Shown here: one piece after another, positions 1-8,177 of the stretch
Position numbering within the stretch: position 1 is the stretch's first letter
How the letters are laid out: every line of letters starts with the position of its first letter
DNA from: Nodosilinea sp. WJT8-NPBG4
GTDB lineage: Bacteria; Cyanobacteriota; Cyanobacteriia; Phormidesmidales; Phormidesmidaceae
Reading direction: 5' to 3'
NCBI GenBank assembly: GCA_019359285.1
Contig: JAHHHQ010000055.1
Coordinates: forward strand, 27,863 to 91,862
DNA: 64,000 nt
Notes under the pieces: generated by a model
What the model was told of the DNA's origin: nothing
What the model saw: only the letters and a program-made list of their open reading frames with translations
Databases searched by the model: none
Made by a program: the position numbers and the translations under genes

Positions 1-2
1 AA

Positions 3-266
3 CTAGAGCTAGAACGTTATCTAGATGAGCAGGGACGGCTTAAGAAGTGGCCTTCTAGGCGTAATCGGGGGCGTTTTCAGCAGCTCGCTCTAGAGTATTT
101 AGCGACTAAGTTTGAGCCTGGTGTCCTCTATACCGAACGCGAGGTTAATGCCCTCCTCAACCAGCACCACACCTTTGGCGATCCAGCCTTACTGCGTCGG
201 GAACTCTTTGAGCGAGGTCTGGTGGATAGAGTCCCCAATGGGTCAGCCTACTGGCTTAGAGAGTAG
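3..266 (+). CDS. DUF2087 domain protein, 5' end outside window
   Basis: The reading frame is open from the window edge to TAG at 264-266 and gives 87 residues. It reads as a DUF2087 domain: an N-terminal LDEQGRLKKWPSRR stretch, a central helix ending in LATKF, then EREVNALLNQ and a terminal RVPNGSAYWL strand. DUF2087 domains are winged-helix-like and often sit at the C-terminus of ArsR-type regulators or stand alone; the missing N-terminus decides which. It is followed after 19 bases by a small membrane protein gene on the same strand. The family call is from memory of the signature; the regulatory role is inference. Confidence 0.75.
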   Translation, partial: LELERYLDEQGRLKKWPSRRNRGRFQQLALEYLATKFEPGVLYTEREVNALLNQHHTFGDPALLRRELFERGLVDRVPNGSAYWLRE

Positions 267-285
267 GGACTTTAGTGGTCATGCC

Positions 286-603
286 ATGCTACTAACCTGG
301 GTCAAACTTTTTCACACCGTTGTCTTTGTGGTGACGTTCAGCGCCATTTTGTTTTTGCTGTATTGTGGCCTGACGAATCAACTTACCCTGTGGACAGCGG
401 TCGCCTTTGGCCTCATCAGCATCGAGGTGGTGATCTACGCTGTAAATGGCTTTCGCAGCCCCCTCCGCACTTGGGCTGAAAACCTCAACCCGCTGACTTA
501 CGTAGCTTCTGGATTACTTTTCCTGAAAGTTCTCTTCGTTAACTCGATTGAATTCCTTCCACGAACCAATCAATCGTATTCAGACGAGGATCACCCAGCT
601 TGA
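286..603 (+). CDS. small membrane protein, possibly with an altered C-terminus
   Basis: About 105 residues from the ATG at 286. An upstream in-frame ATG at 112 lies inside the DUF2087 gene and is unlikely. There are three hydrophobic segments (roughly residues 4-24, 29-48 and 65-80), separated by a short loop with NGFRSPLRTWAENLN. That loop resembles small integral membrane proteins with an N-G-x-R-x-P-L-T-x-x-A-E motif. The last 25 residues are polar and lie in the 65 bases that overlap the 3' end of the convergent BMP gene. The original C-terminus may therefore have been replaced by a rearrangement. Function unknown. Confidence 0.55.
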   Translation: MLLTWVKLFHTVVFVVTFSAILFLLYCGLTNQLTLWTAVAFGLISIEVVIYAVNGFRSPLRTWAENLNPLTYVASGLLFLKVLFVNSIEFLPRTNQSYSDEDHPA

Positions 604-1723
604 AAGCATCCCCTTGCGGAACTACTACATTTCCTTTATTGTCCTTAAGGCCACTCGCAAAAATCACTAGTTCACCACTTGCCAACTTTCCTGTAGCTGA
701 GTCCACAGTACTTTTAGCATCTGCAGAAACTTTGACTCCATAGGGTGAAATATTGGAGAATTCTTCCTTTAATCCTCCGGCCAATACTTTAGGAATACCA
801 CCATTCATAAGCGTTTTTCCTGCTTTAGTCATTTCAGCATAGGTAGTATAAGCTTTCTGCCAGCTCCATTCCACTCCGGTCAAAAAGTTGTCGGGGGCTA
901 GATCAGCTTGGTTTACGTGGTAGCCGCAACAGTACACTCCCCGGTCTTTAGCCGTGTTGATCACTACTTTGGGGCTATCTACTCGGGTAATAATTACATC
1001 TGCTCCCTGGTCAACCAGGCTATTAGTGGCTTCTGCTTCTTTAATGGGTAAAGCCCAATCGCCCGTGACAATAGCATCAGCTGTAATGTCAGGATTAATA
1101 CTGCGAGCACCCAGTACAAAGCTGTTCATTTCCTGTAATACAACAGGAATAGACTTTGGTACTACTAGGCCCAGTTTTCCGGTTTGGGTTGCTTTAGCTG
1201 CCACCATTCCGGCTAAGTAGGCGGGTTCTACTAAGGAGCTAAAGTAGGATCCTACATTGGGAGGATGGTCGTCATCGAGCGGATGATTCGGATGAAAGAA
1301 TTGAACATCCGGGAATTCGGCTGCCAGCTTCAAACTGTGGGGATCAAAATAGCCCCAAGAGGTTGGAAAAATAATTGTGGCCCCATCTTGCTCAATCATG
1401 CTGCGCATGGTTTCCTGCACCGCCGTAGTTTCAGGAATACTGGCTTCCTCGACGATCTTAAGATTAGGAAATTGGGTAGCCATGGCGGCAGCAGCCTGAG
1501 CATGGGCTTGATTGTAGCCGAAATCACCTTTTGAGCCTACATAGATAAACCCAACGGTAATGGGTTTAATATCAGCATTGGTCGCTTCCGCGTCCGTCAA
1601 TGAATCGGGCGTTCCAGAGGAACAAGCCGTCCAAAACTGAGAGGTGAGGCCAAAAGCACCCGCAGATAACAAACCTCTAAGGACAGTACGACGACGAAGG
1701 TGAAACGGTAGGCGATGGCTCAT
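539..1723 (-). CDS. BMP-family ABC transporter substrate-binding lipoprotein
   Basis: 394 residues. The N-terminus has RRRTVLRGLLSAGAFGL and a lipobox-like WTAC followed by SSGTPDS, so it is an exported lipoprotein, possibly Tat-routed because of the twin arginines. The mature part follows the basic membrane protein (Med/BmpA) family: VGFIYVGSKGDFGYNQAH near residue 58, an IIFPTSWGYFD strand, VGSYFSSLVEPAYLAGMVAA, and a C-terminal GDPRLNTIDWFVEGI. Family members bind nucleosides, purines or similar small nitrogenous ligands for an ABC importer. No permease or ATPase gene is adjacent. It lies 43 bases downstream of the MBL-fold gene and probably shares its transcript and riboswitch, so a guanidine-related ligand is possible but is inference. 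Confidence 0.85.
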   Translation of the reverse strand: MSHRLPFHLRRRTVLRGLLSAGAFGLTSQFWTACSSGTPDSLTDAEATNADIKPITVGFIYVGSKGDFGYNQAHAQAAAAMATQFPNLKIVEEASIPETTAVQETMRSMIEQDGATIIFPTSWGYFDPHSLKLAAEFPDVQFFHPNHPLDDDHPPNVGSYFSSLVEPAYLAGMVAAKATQTGKLGLVVPKSIPVVLQEMNSFVLGARSINPDITADAIVTGDWALPIKEAEATNSLVDQGADVIITRVDSPKVVINTAKDRGVYCCGYHVNQADLAPDNFLTGVEWSWQKAYTTYAEMTKAGKTLMNGGIPKVLAGGLKEEFSNISPYGVKVSADAKSTVDSATGKLASGELVIFASGLKDNKGNVVVPQGDAFKLGDPRLNTIDWFVEGIQSS

Positions 1724-1766
1724 GAGGAAGTCTCCCTAATTTATGTCTAGTTTTAATTGCTTTAGG

Positions 1767-2711
1767 TCAGCAAACATCGCCTAGTTCAGCATCGGGGTTC
1801 ATGGTTTCGTAGCTGAAGTAGCGATCAGGCACACCGTTGTAGATAATGTAGTCATCAAAAATATGGATGCCGGGTTTATCGTCGATAGCTTTGATGGCTT
1901 CCCCTATGGACTGAAGCTGAGCCACTGTCATTTGTAGTGGTCTTTCATAAGGCTGATAACTGGTGCGAATGAGGTAATCCAACTTGGGGTATATCGACAT
2001 TTCGATATGGCACCCCAGAATGTGGCTGATGGGATGAGTGTTGCAAAAATCAATCATGCGCTCAATACTGCTTGCGAAAGCCTCCCAATCGCGAATATAG
2101 AGCCGACCCGGATATACCAAATCCCCAGTAAATAGAAGATGGGTGTAGGGGTCATAAATAGAAACCTCGGCTTCTTCATGACCTGGTGTTGCCATTACCT
2201 TGAGAACCCGACCACCCAAATCAAAACTGACTTTGTCCTGAGGCCAATGCTGGAAACCATAGAACTGAACAGTAGCCTCCAGGGTCTTCCCCACAATGAC
2301 CGTATTGGGACGATCAAAGAACTGAGGATCTGCTTCAAAGTGATCGCGGTGCAGATGGGTATGGGCAACCACAAGACTATAATTATCGCGGGGATACTTG
2401 GCCAACCATTGATCTATCAAGCCATCGACAGTTGGCCGAAGCGGGAAAAAATCGGGTGACCGGGTTGCACCTGTATCTAGCAGAACGGCTCGATCGTTGC
2501 CAAATAGCAGAAACATGAACGGTGCCTCAGGATGCACTGCCATATTCTGCCGCATGATGACAGTATGCTCGTTATAAAAATGGATTTGAATATCTGGATC
2601 AGTATTATGTTTCGGTGAAACCGAACCATGAATCCATTGCACATCAAGGCTACCCGGCGCTGCGTTAGGCAATTTAAAGTTGACGGGTTCTACGAATGTA
2701 GGTAAGGACAT
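1767..2711 (-). CDS. MBL-fold metallo-hydrolase
   Basis: 314 residues with a complete metallo-beta-lactamase-fold signature. HTHLHRDH (about residues 117-124) supplies the H-x-H-x-D-H metal site. TPGHEEAE gives the next histidine, FTGDLVYPG the bridging aspartate, and LGCHIEMS the last histidine. The protein is cytoplasmic by appearance. It is the first gene after a guanidine-I type riboswitch and is followed by a BMP-type binding protein, which suggests a role in handling a nitrogen-rich small molecule. The substrate cannot be told from sequence. Confidence is high for the fold and low for the function. Confidence 0.85.
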   Translation of the reverse strand: MSLPTFVEPVNFKLPNAAPGSLDVQWIHGSVSPKHNTDPDIQIHFYNEHTVIMRQNMAVHPEAPFMFLLFGNDRAVLLDTGATRSPDFFPLRPTVDGLIDQWLAKYPRDNYSLVVAHTHLHRDHFEADPQFFDRPNTVIVGKTLEATVQFYGFQHWPQDKVSFDLGGRVLKVMATPGHEEAEVSIYDPYTHLLFTGDLVYPGRLYIRDWEAFASSIERMIDFCNTHPISHILGCHIEMSIYPKLDYLIRTSYQPYERPLQMTVAQLQSIGEAIKAIDDKPGIHIFDDYIIYNGVPDRYFSYETMNPDAELGDVC

Positions 2712-2821
2712 GGATTAGTTCTCCATTTCAGCTAGTTGAGATACACCTCATTTAATCAGACTAGAAGTTTCTTCGAAAAGTCATTAAGCACTTGGCTTAG
2801 ACTAACTGGGGCACTAATGTG

Positions 2822-2867
2822 AAAGCCCAGGAAAGCTGCACATCTAGCGCAAACTCTCCCGGGCTTT
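2822..2867 (-). promoter_or_regulatory. predicted expression-platform hairpin of the riboswitch
   Basis: On the minus strand AAAGCCCGGGA, which belongs to the conserved 3' block of the aptamer, can pair with TCCTGGGCTTT 24 bases downstream, with one G-U pair. Folding of this hairpin would compete with the aptamer, as expected for an on-switch. Only three T residues follow, so whether it terminates transcription or acts otherwise is uncertain. Confidence 0.6.
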
Positions 2868-2978
2868 TATCCCTCCGTGGAGCCAGCAGATACTGTTTAA
2901 ACTGCTGACTTGTCTCTCTCGGACCAGCACTCAATCTTCTCTCACATGAGAGAGGGTTGAATCGGAACCCTAGAGACG
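2849..2978 (-). promoter_or_regulatory. guanidine-I (ykkC-yxkD) type riboswitch aptamer
   Basis: Read on the minus strand, the segment carries in order the conserved blocks CTAGGGTTCCG (2963-2973), CTGGTCCGAGAG, CACGGAGGGATAAAAG and CCCGGGAGA, the hallmark strings of ykkC subtype 1. The helix P1 pairs GTCTCT at 2972-2977 with AGAGAC just after GTCCGAG. P2 is a TCTCTCATGTGAGAGA hairpin and P3 pairs CAGCAG with CTGCTG. The aptamer starts about 270 bases and ends about 140 bases upstream of the MBL-fold start codon. Subtype 1 is established as a guanidinium sensor that turns genes on. Confidence 0.9.
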
Positions 2979-3235
2979 TTATTTTTTATTTTTACTAGTG
3001 TTGAAAAGCCCCTATGCAGAAGCTATATAAAACCCTTAACTTTTTATTTCAACCTAGCCACCACACTAAGTTAATTCGCAGGCACAATTTGTATCTAGAG
3101 CTACATCCTTTTATAGGCAAATCCTAAGTTCTCTATATCTACGATGTAAAAACTTAATAGGACTCTTGTAAAAACTATGCTGAGATTTCAGATCCGCAGC
3201 GAAAAGTCTAAATAAATTACTTAATTATTTAGCTA

Positions 3236-3513
3236 ATGAGCTTTCCCGTCCCCGGCGATGCCATCGAGCAAAGCCTGAACCTCAACTAACACCTGATCAA
3301 CAACTCCACTGCTACTTCTTCATGCGGGTCGAGGGCGATATGATGGCCGGTCAAGAGGTACAACTAACCGGGGGGTCGCTGGTAGTAGATCGTTCCCCAA
3401 CAGTCCAGGATAGCTCTCTGGTAGTGGCTGCTATCGCAGGCTATCTCCTAACAAATTCACAATCCCGTGAATCCTTTATCCGGGACGTGACAGGAGCCTT
3501 GTCTGAAGGGTGA
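3236..3513 (+). pseudogene. umuD-like relic (LexA-fold S24 peptidase)
   Basis: The frame from ATG 3236 gives SFPVPGDAIEQSLNLN and then TAA. The matching continuation HLINNST and then FFMRVEGDMM...SLVVDRS lies in the same and then a shifted frame, ending at 3513. This follows the UmuD order: a SFPSPADDYIEE-like start, a HLI...A(T)FFVRVxGDSM active-site block, and a LLVVDRS strand. The serine of GDSM is replaced (GDMM), so catalysis would be lost even without the stop and frameshift. No umuC is nearby. Confidence 0.75.
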
Positions 3514-3598
3514 TAATTTTGGCTATAAGTTGTAAGGCCAACCTCCTAAGTCACTGCCGCAGATCATAGTTATACTGACCACTACAAGAGCGCTGAGC

Positions 3599-3979
3599 AT
3601 GAAATATTTTGTGGCTATGGGTCTTGCAGCAGCGACTTTGCTGGCGTTGAGCACTATAGCTAAGGCGGAACCGACTCAAACGTGCCAGTTTGACCCTGAG
3701 TTGGGTTTACCCAATCCCCTGGGCATGCAGTCTTACCTGACCATTACAGAAGAGGACGGCAGCACGACATTCTTATTTGAGCAATTCCCCACCAATCTTG
3801 GTAATGGCCAAGTACAAGCTGCGATCGCTTCAAATCGGATCCTTACCTTCTATGAAACTGGGCTGGACGATGCTCGTCAGCTCATGCTGCAAAACCCTAG
3901 CTATTACTCTGAGCTAGTGGGCTATTCAGATTCAGAGGGGTTTGGCCCTATCAATGCTGTCTTGAGCTGTTCGCCATAA
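3599..3979 (+). CDS. secreted hypothetical protein
   Basis: 126 residues beginning with a clear Sec signal peptide (MKYFVAMGLAAATLLAL... cleaved near AKA-EP). The mature part is small, acidic and has cysteines near both ends (TCQFD and LSCSP) that could form a disulfide. No family is recognised. It is flanked by relics on both sides, and nothing in the context indicates a role beyond the periplasm or cell surface. Confidence 0.65.
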   Translation: MKYFVAMGLAAATLLALSTIAKAEPTQTCQFDPELGLPNPLGMQSYLTITEEDGSTTFLFEQFPTNLGNGQVQAAIASNRILTFYETGLDDARQLMLQNPSYYSELVGYSDSEGFGPINAVLSCSP

Positions 3980-4032
3980 CAAACGAGACTGTCTCACAGG
4001 ACAGTAGGATACTGATCTTTGTAGAGGATAGT

Positions 4033-4236
4033 ATGGGGATACTACTGCATCTATCTCCACCCGATGCTGTCAAGTTTGAGGCGATGGGACTCAAGCCCAC
4101 CTGGTCGATGCGGTCAGAGTATTTCTCCCAGCGCTACATGACCTATTGGGGAGATTCTGGCTGTGAAGGTTTGGCCACAAGACAGTCCTGCAGACAGCCT
4201 TGTTTTAAGCGATCTGGATCACACCTAAGAGGCTAA
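4033..4236 (+). pseudogene. decayed copy of a locally repeated coding segment
   Basis: The frame reads LSPPDAVKFEAMGLKPTW, then SMRSEYFS and RYMTYWGD. The same segment, about 80% identical in DNA, recurs at about 5940-6050 (SPDAVKFGAMGLKPTW...). Sense is lost after about codon 40. It appears to be a duplicated piece of an unrecognised gene. The short frame to 4236 is unlikely to be a functional protein. Confidence 0.5.
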
Positions 4237-4324
4237 CAAGTCACAACTTGGAGCAGGGTTTATCACCAGAGCCAGGGAAAAAATTAGGGATGATGGGTTT
4301 GGCCACACCCAAGGACTTGCTCCC

Positions 4325-4627
4325 ATGCCTTCGACCACTTTTTCCCCCCAAGTCCTATCTGCTCCGGTGATGGCAGCACTGCAGCAATTAGATGGTACCG
4401 GCACCCTGACGGCCCAGTACCTTTACGTCAACGCGACTAGCAGGCTTCAGGTGGTGCGGATAGAAAACATTCCAAATTGGTACTTTGAGCGAGTCGTTTT
4501 TCCTGGACAGCGGCTATTTATTGAGATTAAACCAGATGCCGTCTTAGATATCTACACCGGGGCAATGGTTAGTTGTGTCTTAGAAGAAAGAATTACTTGC
4601 GAAACCCTAGAGAAGGTCTGGCTGTAG
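4325..4627 (+). CDS. DUF1830 protein
   Basis: 100 residues matching the cyanobacterial DUF1830 pattern: LYVNATSRLQVVRIENIPNW, then YFERVVFPGQRLFIE, and a C-terminal EERITCETL. DUF1830 proteins are short, nearly confined to cyanobacteria, and of unknown function. The gene is intact although it lies among relics, so it is probably expressed. Confidence 0.85.
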   Translation: MPSTTFSPQVLSAPVMAALQQLDGTGTLTAQYLYVNATSRLQVVRIENIPNWYFERVVFPGQRLFIEIKPDAVLDIYTGAMVSCVLEERITCETLEKVWL

Positions 4628-4654
4628 AGCGAGCGCTAAGCATGACAAGCCTAC

Positions 4655-4720
4655 ATGGCGCTCATCGCCTCAGATAAAGTCATCAGCAGGATTCTCAAGC
4701 TGACGAGCTGCACCATCACC
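4655..4720 (+). pseudogene. 5' fragment of an HNH-type gene (duplicate of 8177)
   Basis: ATGGCGCTCATCGCCTCAG and the next 45 bases encode MALIASDKVISRILK, which matches the N-terminus of the HNH protein at 8177 (MTLITSDKVISTILK). Similarity then stops. It is one of three copies of this gene head in the region (4655, 5910, 8177). Confidence 0.6.
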
Positions 4721-4932
4721 TTAGGGGTTATCACGCATACCTTTCCGCCGATTGCTACACTACGTTATAGCAATGGACAAAACCTCTCTTGCTCTCATAA
4801 TTCTTGCAGCAGTGCTTGTTCTGCTGCAAGCACCTCAACTTGTTATGGCAATTGGAGCCATTCTAGGAATATCAATTGTGGTAGTAAATTTATTTTGGCT
4901 CTCTTGGGAGCAGTAAGGATATGCAGTGAGGT

Positions 4933-5913
4933 TTGAGCAAAATCAACCCACGGCTCAAGCCTGTCCTATGGGAAAACAGGACAAGACTTAGCCAAACTGT
5001 AAAGACCTGCTACAAACCCTTCTCCTGTGTCGTGTCTACATCCATCGATCCCATCTCCTACACCGCCCAGATTGTGGCGGCTAAGCGAGCCATTGAGCAG
5101 TCCCTCTCTGTTCCACTATTCAATGACCCCTACGCCGCAACCCTAGCTGGGGATGAAGTCGAGAATCTGCTAGCTAAATGGCGACAGGTGGCCAAAAGGC
5201 AGGGGCGATCGCTGGAGGAGGTCATCACCAAGCGCACTCGCTACATCGCCATTCGGACCCGTTTTTTGGATGACCTGGTGCTGGCCACTCTGCCCCAGTT
5301 TTCTGAACCTCAAGTCGTCATCCTGGGCTCAGGACTTGATACCCGAGCCTATCGGTTGCCTTGGCCACCCGCTACCAGGTTTTATGAAGTCGATATGCCA
5401 GGGGTTCTAAACTACAAGGGCAATGCCCTAGGGAGCATTAAGCCGAACTGTCGTCACCACATGATTGCTGGTGATTTGGAAAATTTTCAGACAGGTTGGA
5501 TCGCTCGGCTACTAAAGGCAGGTTTGAGGCAAGAGAGTCCTATTATCTGGATTCTCGAAGGCGTTGTCATGTACTTGCCAGAACCTTCAGCCCACTCTCT
5601 ACTGAGGACTGTTGCAGCGTTGAGCTGCCCCGGTAGTGTTCTAGGTATGGATGCGGTAAAAAGTGGTTCAATACTGGCAGCCCAGAGTGCCGAGAACGCC
5701 AACCGGGGGCGAGTAGTTCGCCACTGGCAATTTGGCTGCGACGAGCCCCAGCAACTTCTGAAAGGTTATGGCTGGAGTGCTGAAGTAAGCCAACCCCAAG
5801 ACATTAAAATCGCTCACAGTAGATATTCAGAGCCCATGCCAATCACAGCAGAGGTTGGTGGGCACCAGCAGGAGAGAGGGGTGTGGTTGATAAAGGCTAG
5901 GAAAGACCGATGA
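4933..5913 (+). CDS. class I SAM-dependent methyltransferase, LCM-like family
   Basis: 326 residues if GTG/TTG-type starts are allowed at 4933. The family homology begins near the GTG at 5032 (STSIDPISYTAQIVAAKRA), which is the better start. The leucine carboxyl methyltransferase-like order is clear: FNDPYAATLAG, RTRYIAIRTRFLDD, then the SAM-binding VVILGSGLDTRAYR, the acidic loop YEVDMPGV, and WILEGVVMYLPE. This family methylates carboxyl groups of small molecules or polyketides in other organisms; the substrate here is unknown. Its stop codon overlaps the ATG of a broken HNH-like gene by ATGA. The same junction is repeated intact at 8177, so the two genes were once neighbours. Confidence 0.85.
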   Translation: MSKINPRLKPVLWENRTRLSQTVKTCYKPFSCVVSTSIDPISYTAQIVAAKRAIEQSLSVPLFNDPYAATLAGDEVENLLAKWRQVAKRQGRSLEEVITKRTRYIAIRTRFLDDLVLATLPQFSEPQVVILGSGLDTRAYRLPWPPATRFYEVDMPGVLNYKGNALGSIKPNCRHHMIAGDLENFQTGWIARLLKAGLRQESPIIWILEGVVMYLPEPSAHSLLRTVAALSCPGSVLGMDAVKSGSILAAQSAENANRGRVVRHWQFGCDEPQQLLKGYGWSAEVSQPQDIKIAHSRYSEPMPITAEVGGHQQERGVWLIKARKDR

Positions 5914-6056
5914 CGCTCATTGCCTCAGATCAAGTCATCAAACTGAGCCCTGATGCCGTCAAGTTTGGCGCGATGGGCCTCAAGCCCACTTGGTCAATGC
6001 GGTCAGAGTATTTCTCACCAAGATATACGACCCACAGGGGGAGATTTCTAGCTTGA
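5910..6056 (+). pseudogene. hybrid relic: HNH gene head joined to the repeated SPDAVKF segment
   Basis: The 48-codon frame overlaps the methyltransferase stop (ATGA). It starts MTLIASDQVIK, like the HNH gene at 8177, and then switches to SPDAVKFGAMGLKPTW, like the relic at 4033. An internal deletion would explain the junction. The product is probably non-functional. Confidence 0.55.
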
Positions 6057-6315
6057 GGGTTGGGCAGGCGAAGCGCGATCTAGCAATAAGACTGCCCCGT
6101 GAGACGTTCCTTAAGGACTATTAATAGCCCGGATACTCTTTCGGGCAAGCGCTTAAATTCTTATTTTTTCGTAGGCTAAACGATTGTGGAACAGGGCTTG
6201 AGCTCTTAATCTTACCGTTTCCTGTCTGCCTATTAAAAATCATTCTAAGTGTTGAGCTATGAAAAGTGCTCTATGGTACTAGAACAGGATCTATTGGCGT
6301 GAGGAATAAAACTGT

Positions 6316-7965
6316 ATGACAACAACACCTCTAGATTTCAAGCCGCTTCCAGAAGAAACACCCAAAGATTTATCTCAGGTTCCAATTGGGTTAGCTTTAT
6401 CAGGGGGCGGCTACCGTGCAGCAGCGTTTCATCTTGGAACCTTAGCCTATCTTGAGCGCATTAAGCTACTTACTCAGTTATCTAGGCTATCCACAGTATC
6501 AGGGGGAACATTCACAGGATCAAAATATATCTTGTCATTGGTGGAGGGAATTGGATTTCTTGAATTCTTCCAAAACTTCTATCGCTTTCTCCGTGATCAG
6601 AATCTATTTAAAGCTGGATTGGCAGATTTAAGCCAAGGCCCTAGTAGAGTGCCTTCAGGTCAGCCAAAGCTGATATTATCGATGGCGAATGTCTATGCCG
6701 ACACTTTTCTAAAGTCCCCTCAAGGACACCCATACACTTTAGGAAAAATTCTTGACTCAGAGATTTCGGTTAAGGAAATTTCATTTAATACAACTGAGTT
6801 TCGAACTGGTGTAGCTTTTAGGTTTCAAAAAAGCGCTAATGGCCGTGCTCGTATAGGTAATGGCAATGTGTCTATTCCTAAAGATGCTGCAAAAGAAATT
6901 CGACTAGCTGATATTGTGGCAGCCTCATCTTGTTTTCCTGGTGGGTTTGAACCACTAGAATTTCCTCAAGATTTTGCCTGGCCCAACAATCAGATTCCTC
7001 CTAGGGTGAAGAATGCTGTTGGCGAAAATGGGCAGTTTCACTCTTTAGCGTTGATGGATGGTGGCATTTTCGACAACCAAGGAATTGATAGTTTGATCTT
7101 GTCTGATGATCGAAAAGATTCTGAATCCTTGGGAATATTTATTATTTCAGATGTAGATTCGCCTCAGGATAATTTGTATGAGTATCCCCAAAATAACAAG
7201 CCATCTGGCAATTTAACCTTGGGGCAATTAGACTGGTTTATCCGTTTTTTCCTACTCGTTTGCATCTTAACGGTGGCATCAGTCAGTTATGAGCTTTGGA
7301 GGGAAATCCAACAGGGGACATTTATCTTTTGGCAGCATTTCTTTTCGGTATTAATGCCACTGATTTTAGTTTTTGGAGTCATCGCTAGTCTTTGGTGGGG
7401 ACGAGGGTTAATCAAAAACCAGTTATTGCCACGTATACCCCAGACAGGATTAGCAGGATGGCAAGATCTGAAACTGTTAAAGGTAGATGAATTCTTATAT
7501 TTAGTAGAGTTACGCATGACATCTTTACTAGCGCTAACCAGTGCTGTTTTTATGGATCGTATTAAAGCATTGATTTTCACTCGGGCATATAGCGATAAAA
7601 GATACCAAGGAAAGCTTATTTTGAACCGGATTGATCGGCTAGTGAAACCTAATGTAAGTCTTCCTGGGGTAACGCCCCTCAGCTCAAAGTTAAAGCAGGT
7701 CGCTGAGAATGCGGCAGCAATGCCTACTACTCTATGGTTTGATAAACCTCAGCAGCTAGCAGATGTAACCGTAGCAGGTCAGGCAACTATTTGCTTTAAC
7801 CTGATGCGACATATTGGTCGAGTTTACCAAGATTCACCAGAGAACTATCCTCCAGCAATCAAGAAATTATGGGATGAACTCAACCAAGATTGGGAAAGAC
7901 TAAATATAGATCCTTATGATTTATTAGAGGAGTTGATGCCAGAGGAAAAGTTGCTACGGCATTAA
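6316..7965 (+). CDS. patatin-like phospholipase with two membrane segments
   Basis: 549 residues. The patatin core is complete: the oxyanion loop SGGGYRAAAF (about 29-38), the nucleophile serine in STVSGGT (S62), and the catalytic aspartate in LMDGGIFDNQG (about D248). Two hydrophobic segments follow (about 305-325 and 340-357), then a cytoplasmic-looking C-terminal domain of about 180 residues. Patatin proteins hydrolyse acyl esters of membrane lipids. An AGGAA ribosome site precedes the ATG. The coding DNA is more AT-rich than its neighbours, and the gene lies between duplicated ends of the flanking genes, so it looks inserted. No cyclic-nucleotide synthase is adjacent, so a CBASS-type effector role is not supported. 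Confidence 0.9.
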   Translation: MTTTPLDFKPLPEETPKDLSQVPIGLALSGGGYRAAAFHLGTLAYLERIKLLTQLSRLSTVSGGTFTGSKYILSLVEGIGFLEFFQNFYRFLRDQNLFKAGLADLSQGPSRVPSGQPKLILSMANVYADTFLKSPQGHPYTLGKILDSEISVKEISFNTTEFRTGVAFRFQKSANGRARIGNGNVSIPKDAAKEIRLADIVAASSCFPGGFEPLEFPQDFAWPNNQIPPRVKNAVGENGQFHSLALMDGGIFDNQGIDSLILSDDRKDSESLGIFIISDVDSPQDNLYEYPQNNKPSGNLTLGQLDWFIRFFLLVCILTVASVSYELWREIQQGTFIFWQHFFSVLMPLILVFGVIASLWWGRGLIKNQLLPRIPQTGLAGWQDLKLLKVDEFLYLVELRMTSLLALTSAVFMDRIKALIFTRAYSDKRYQGKLILNRIDRLVKPNVSLPGVTPLSSKLKQVAENAAAMPTTLWFDKPQQLADVTVAGQATICFNLMRHIGRVYQDSPENYPPAIKKLWDELNQDWERLNIDPYDLLEELMPEEKLLRH

Positions 7966-8111
7966 CAGAATATCTTGAAGATGATTCAGAAAACTGATGG
8001 AAGATTTTAGACTAAGCTCACATTAGGCCAAATGAAAGTTTGGCCGTTTGAGTTAGCTACTGCCACGGAACTGGCTAACTTCAAGGTAAATATCCAGAGT
8101 TTATATTAGTC

Positions 8112-8177
8112 ATGGCAGAGGTCGGTAGCCACCAGCAAAAGAGAAGGATATGGCTGATCAAGGCCAGGAAAGTCTGA
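8112..8177 (+). pseudogene. duplicate 3' end of the methyltransferase gene
   Basis: Bases 8112-8177 encode AEVGSHQQKRRIWLIKAR and a stop. This matches the last codons of the methyltransferase at 4933-5913 (AEVGGHQQERGVWLIKAR). The stop overlaps the HNH start as TGATG, the same junction type as at 5910. Confidence 0.75.

Noticed and set aside
6316..7965. Patatin as effector of a CBASS-type defence system
   Set aside because: No cyclic-nucleotide synthase or accessory gene adjoins, and the protein has its own membrane segments and C-terminal domain not typical of CapV.
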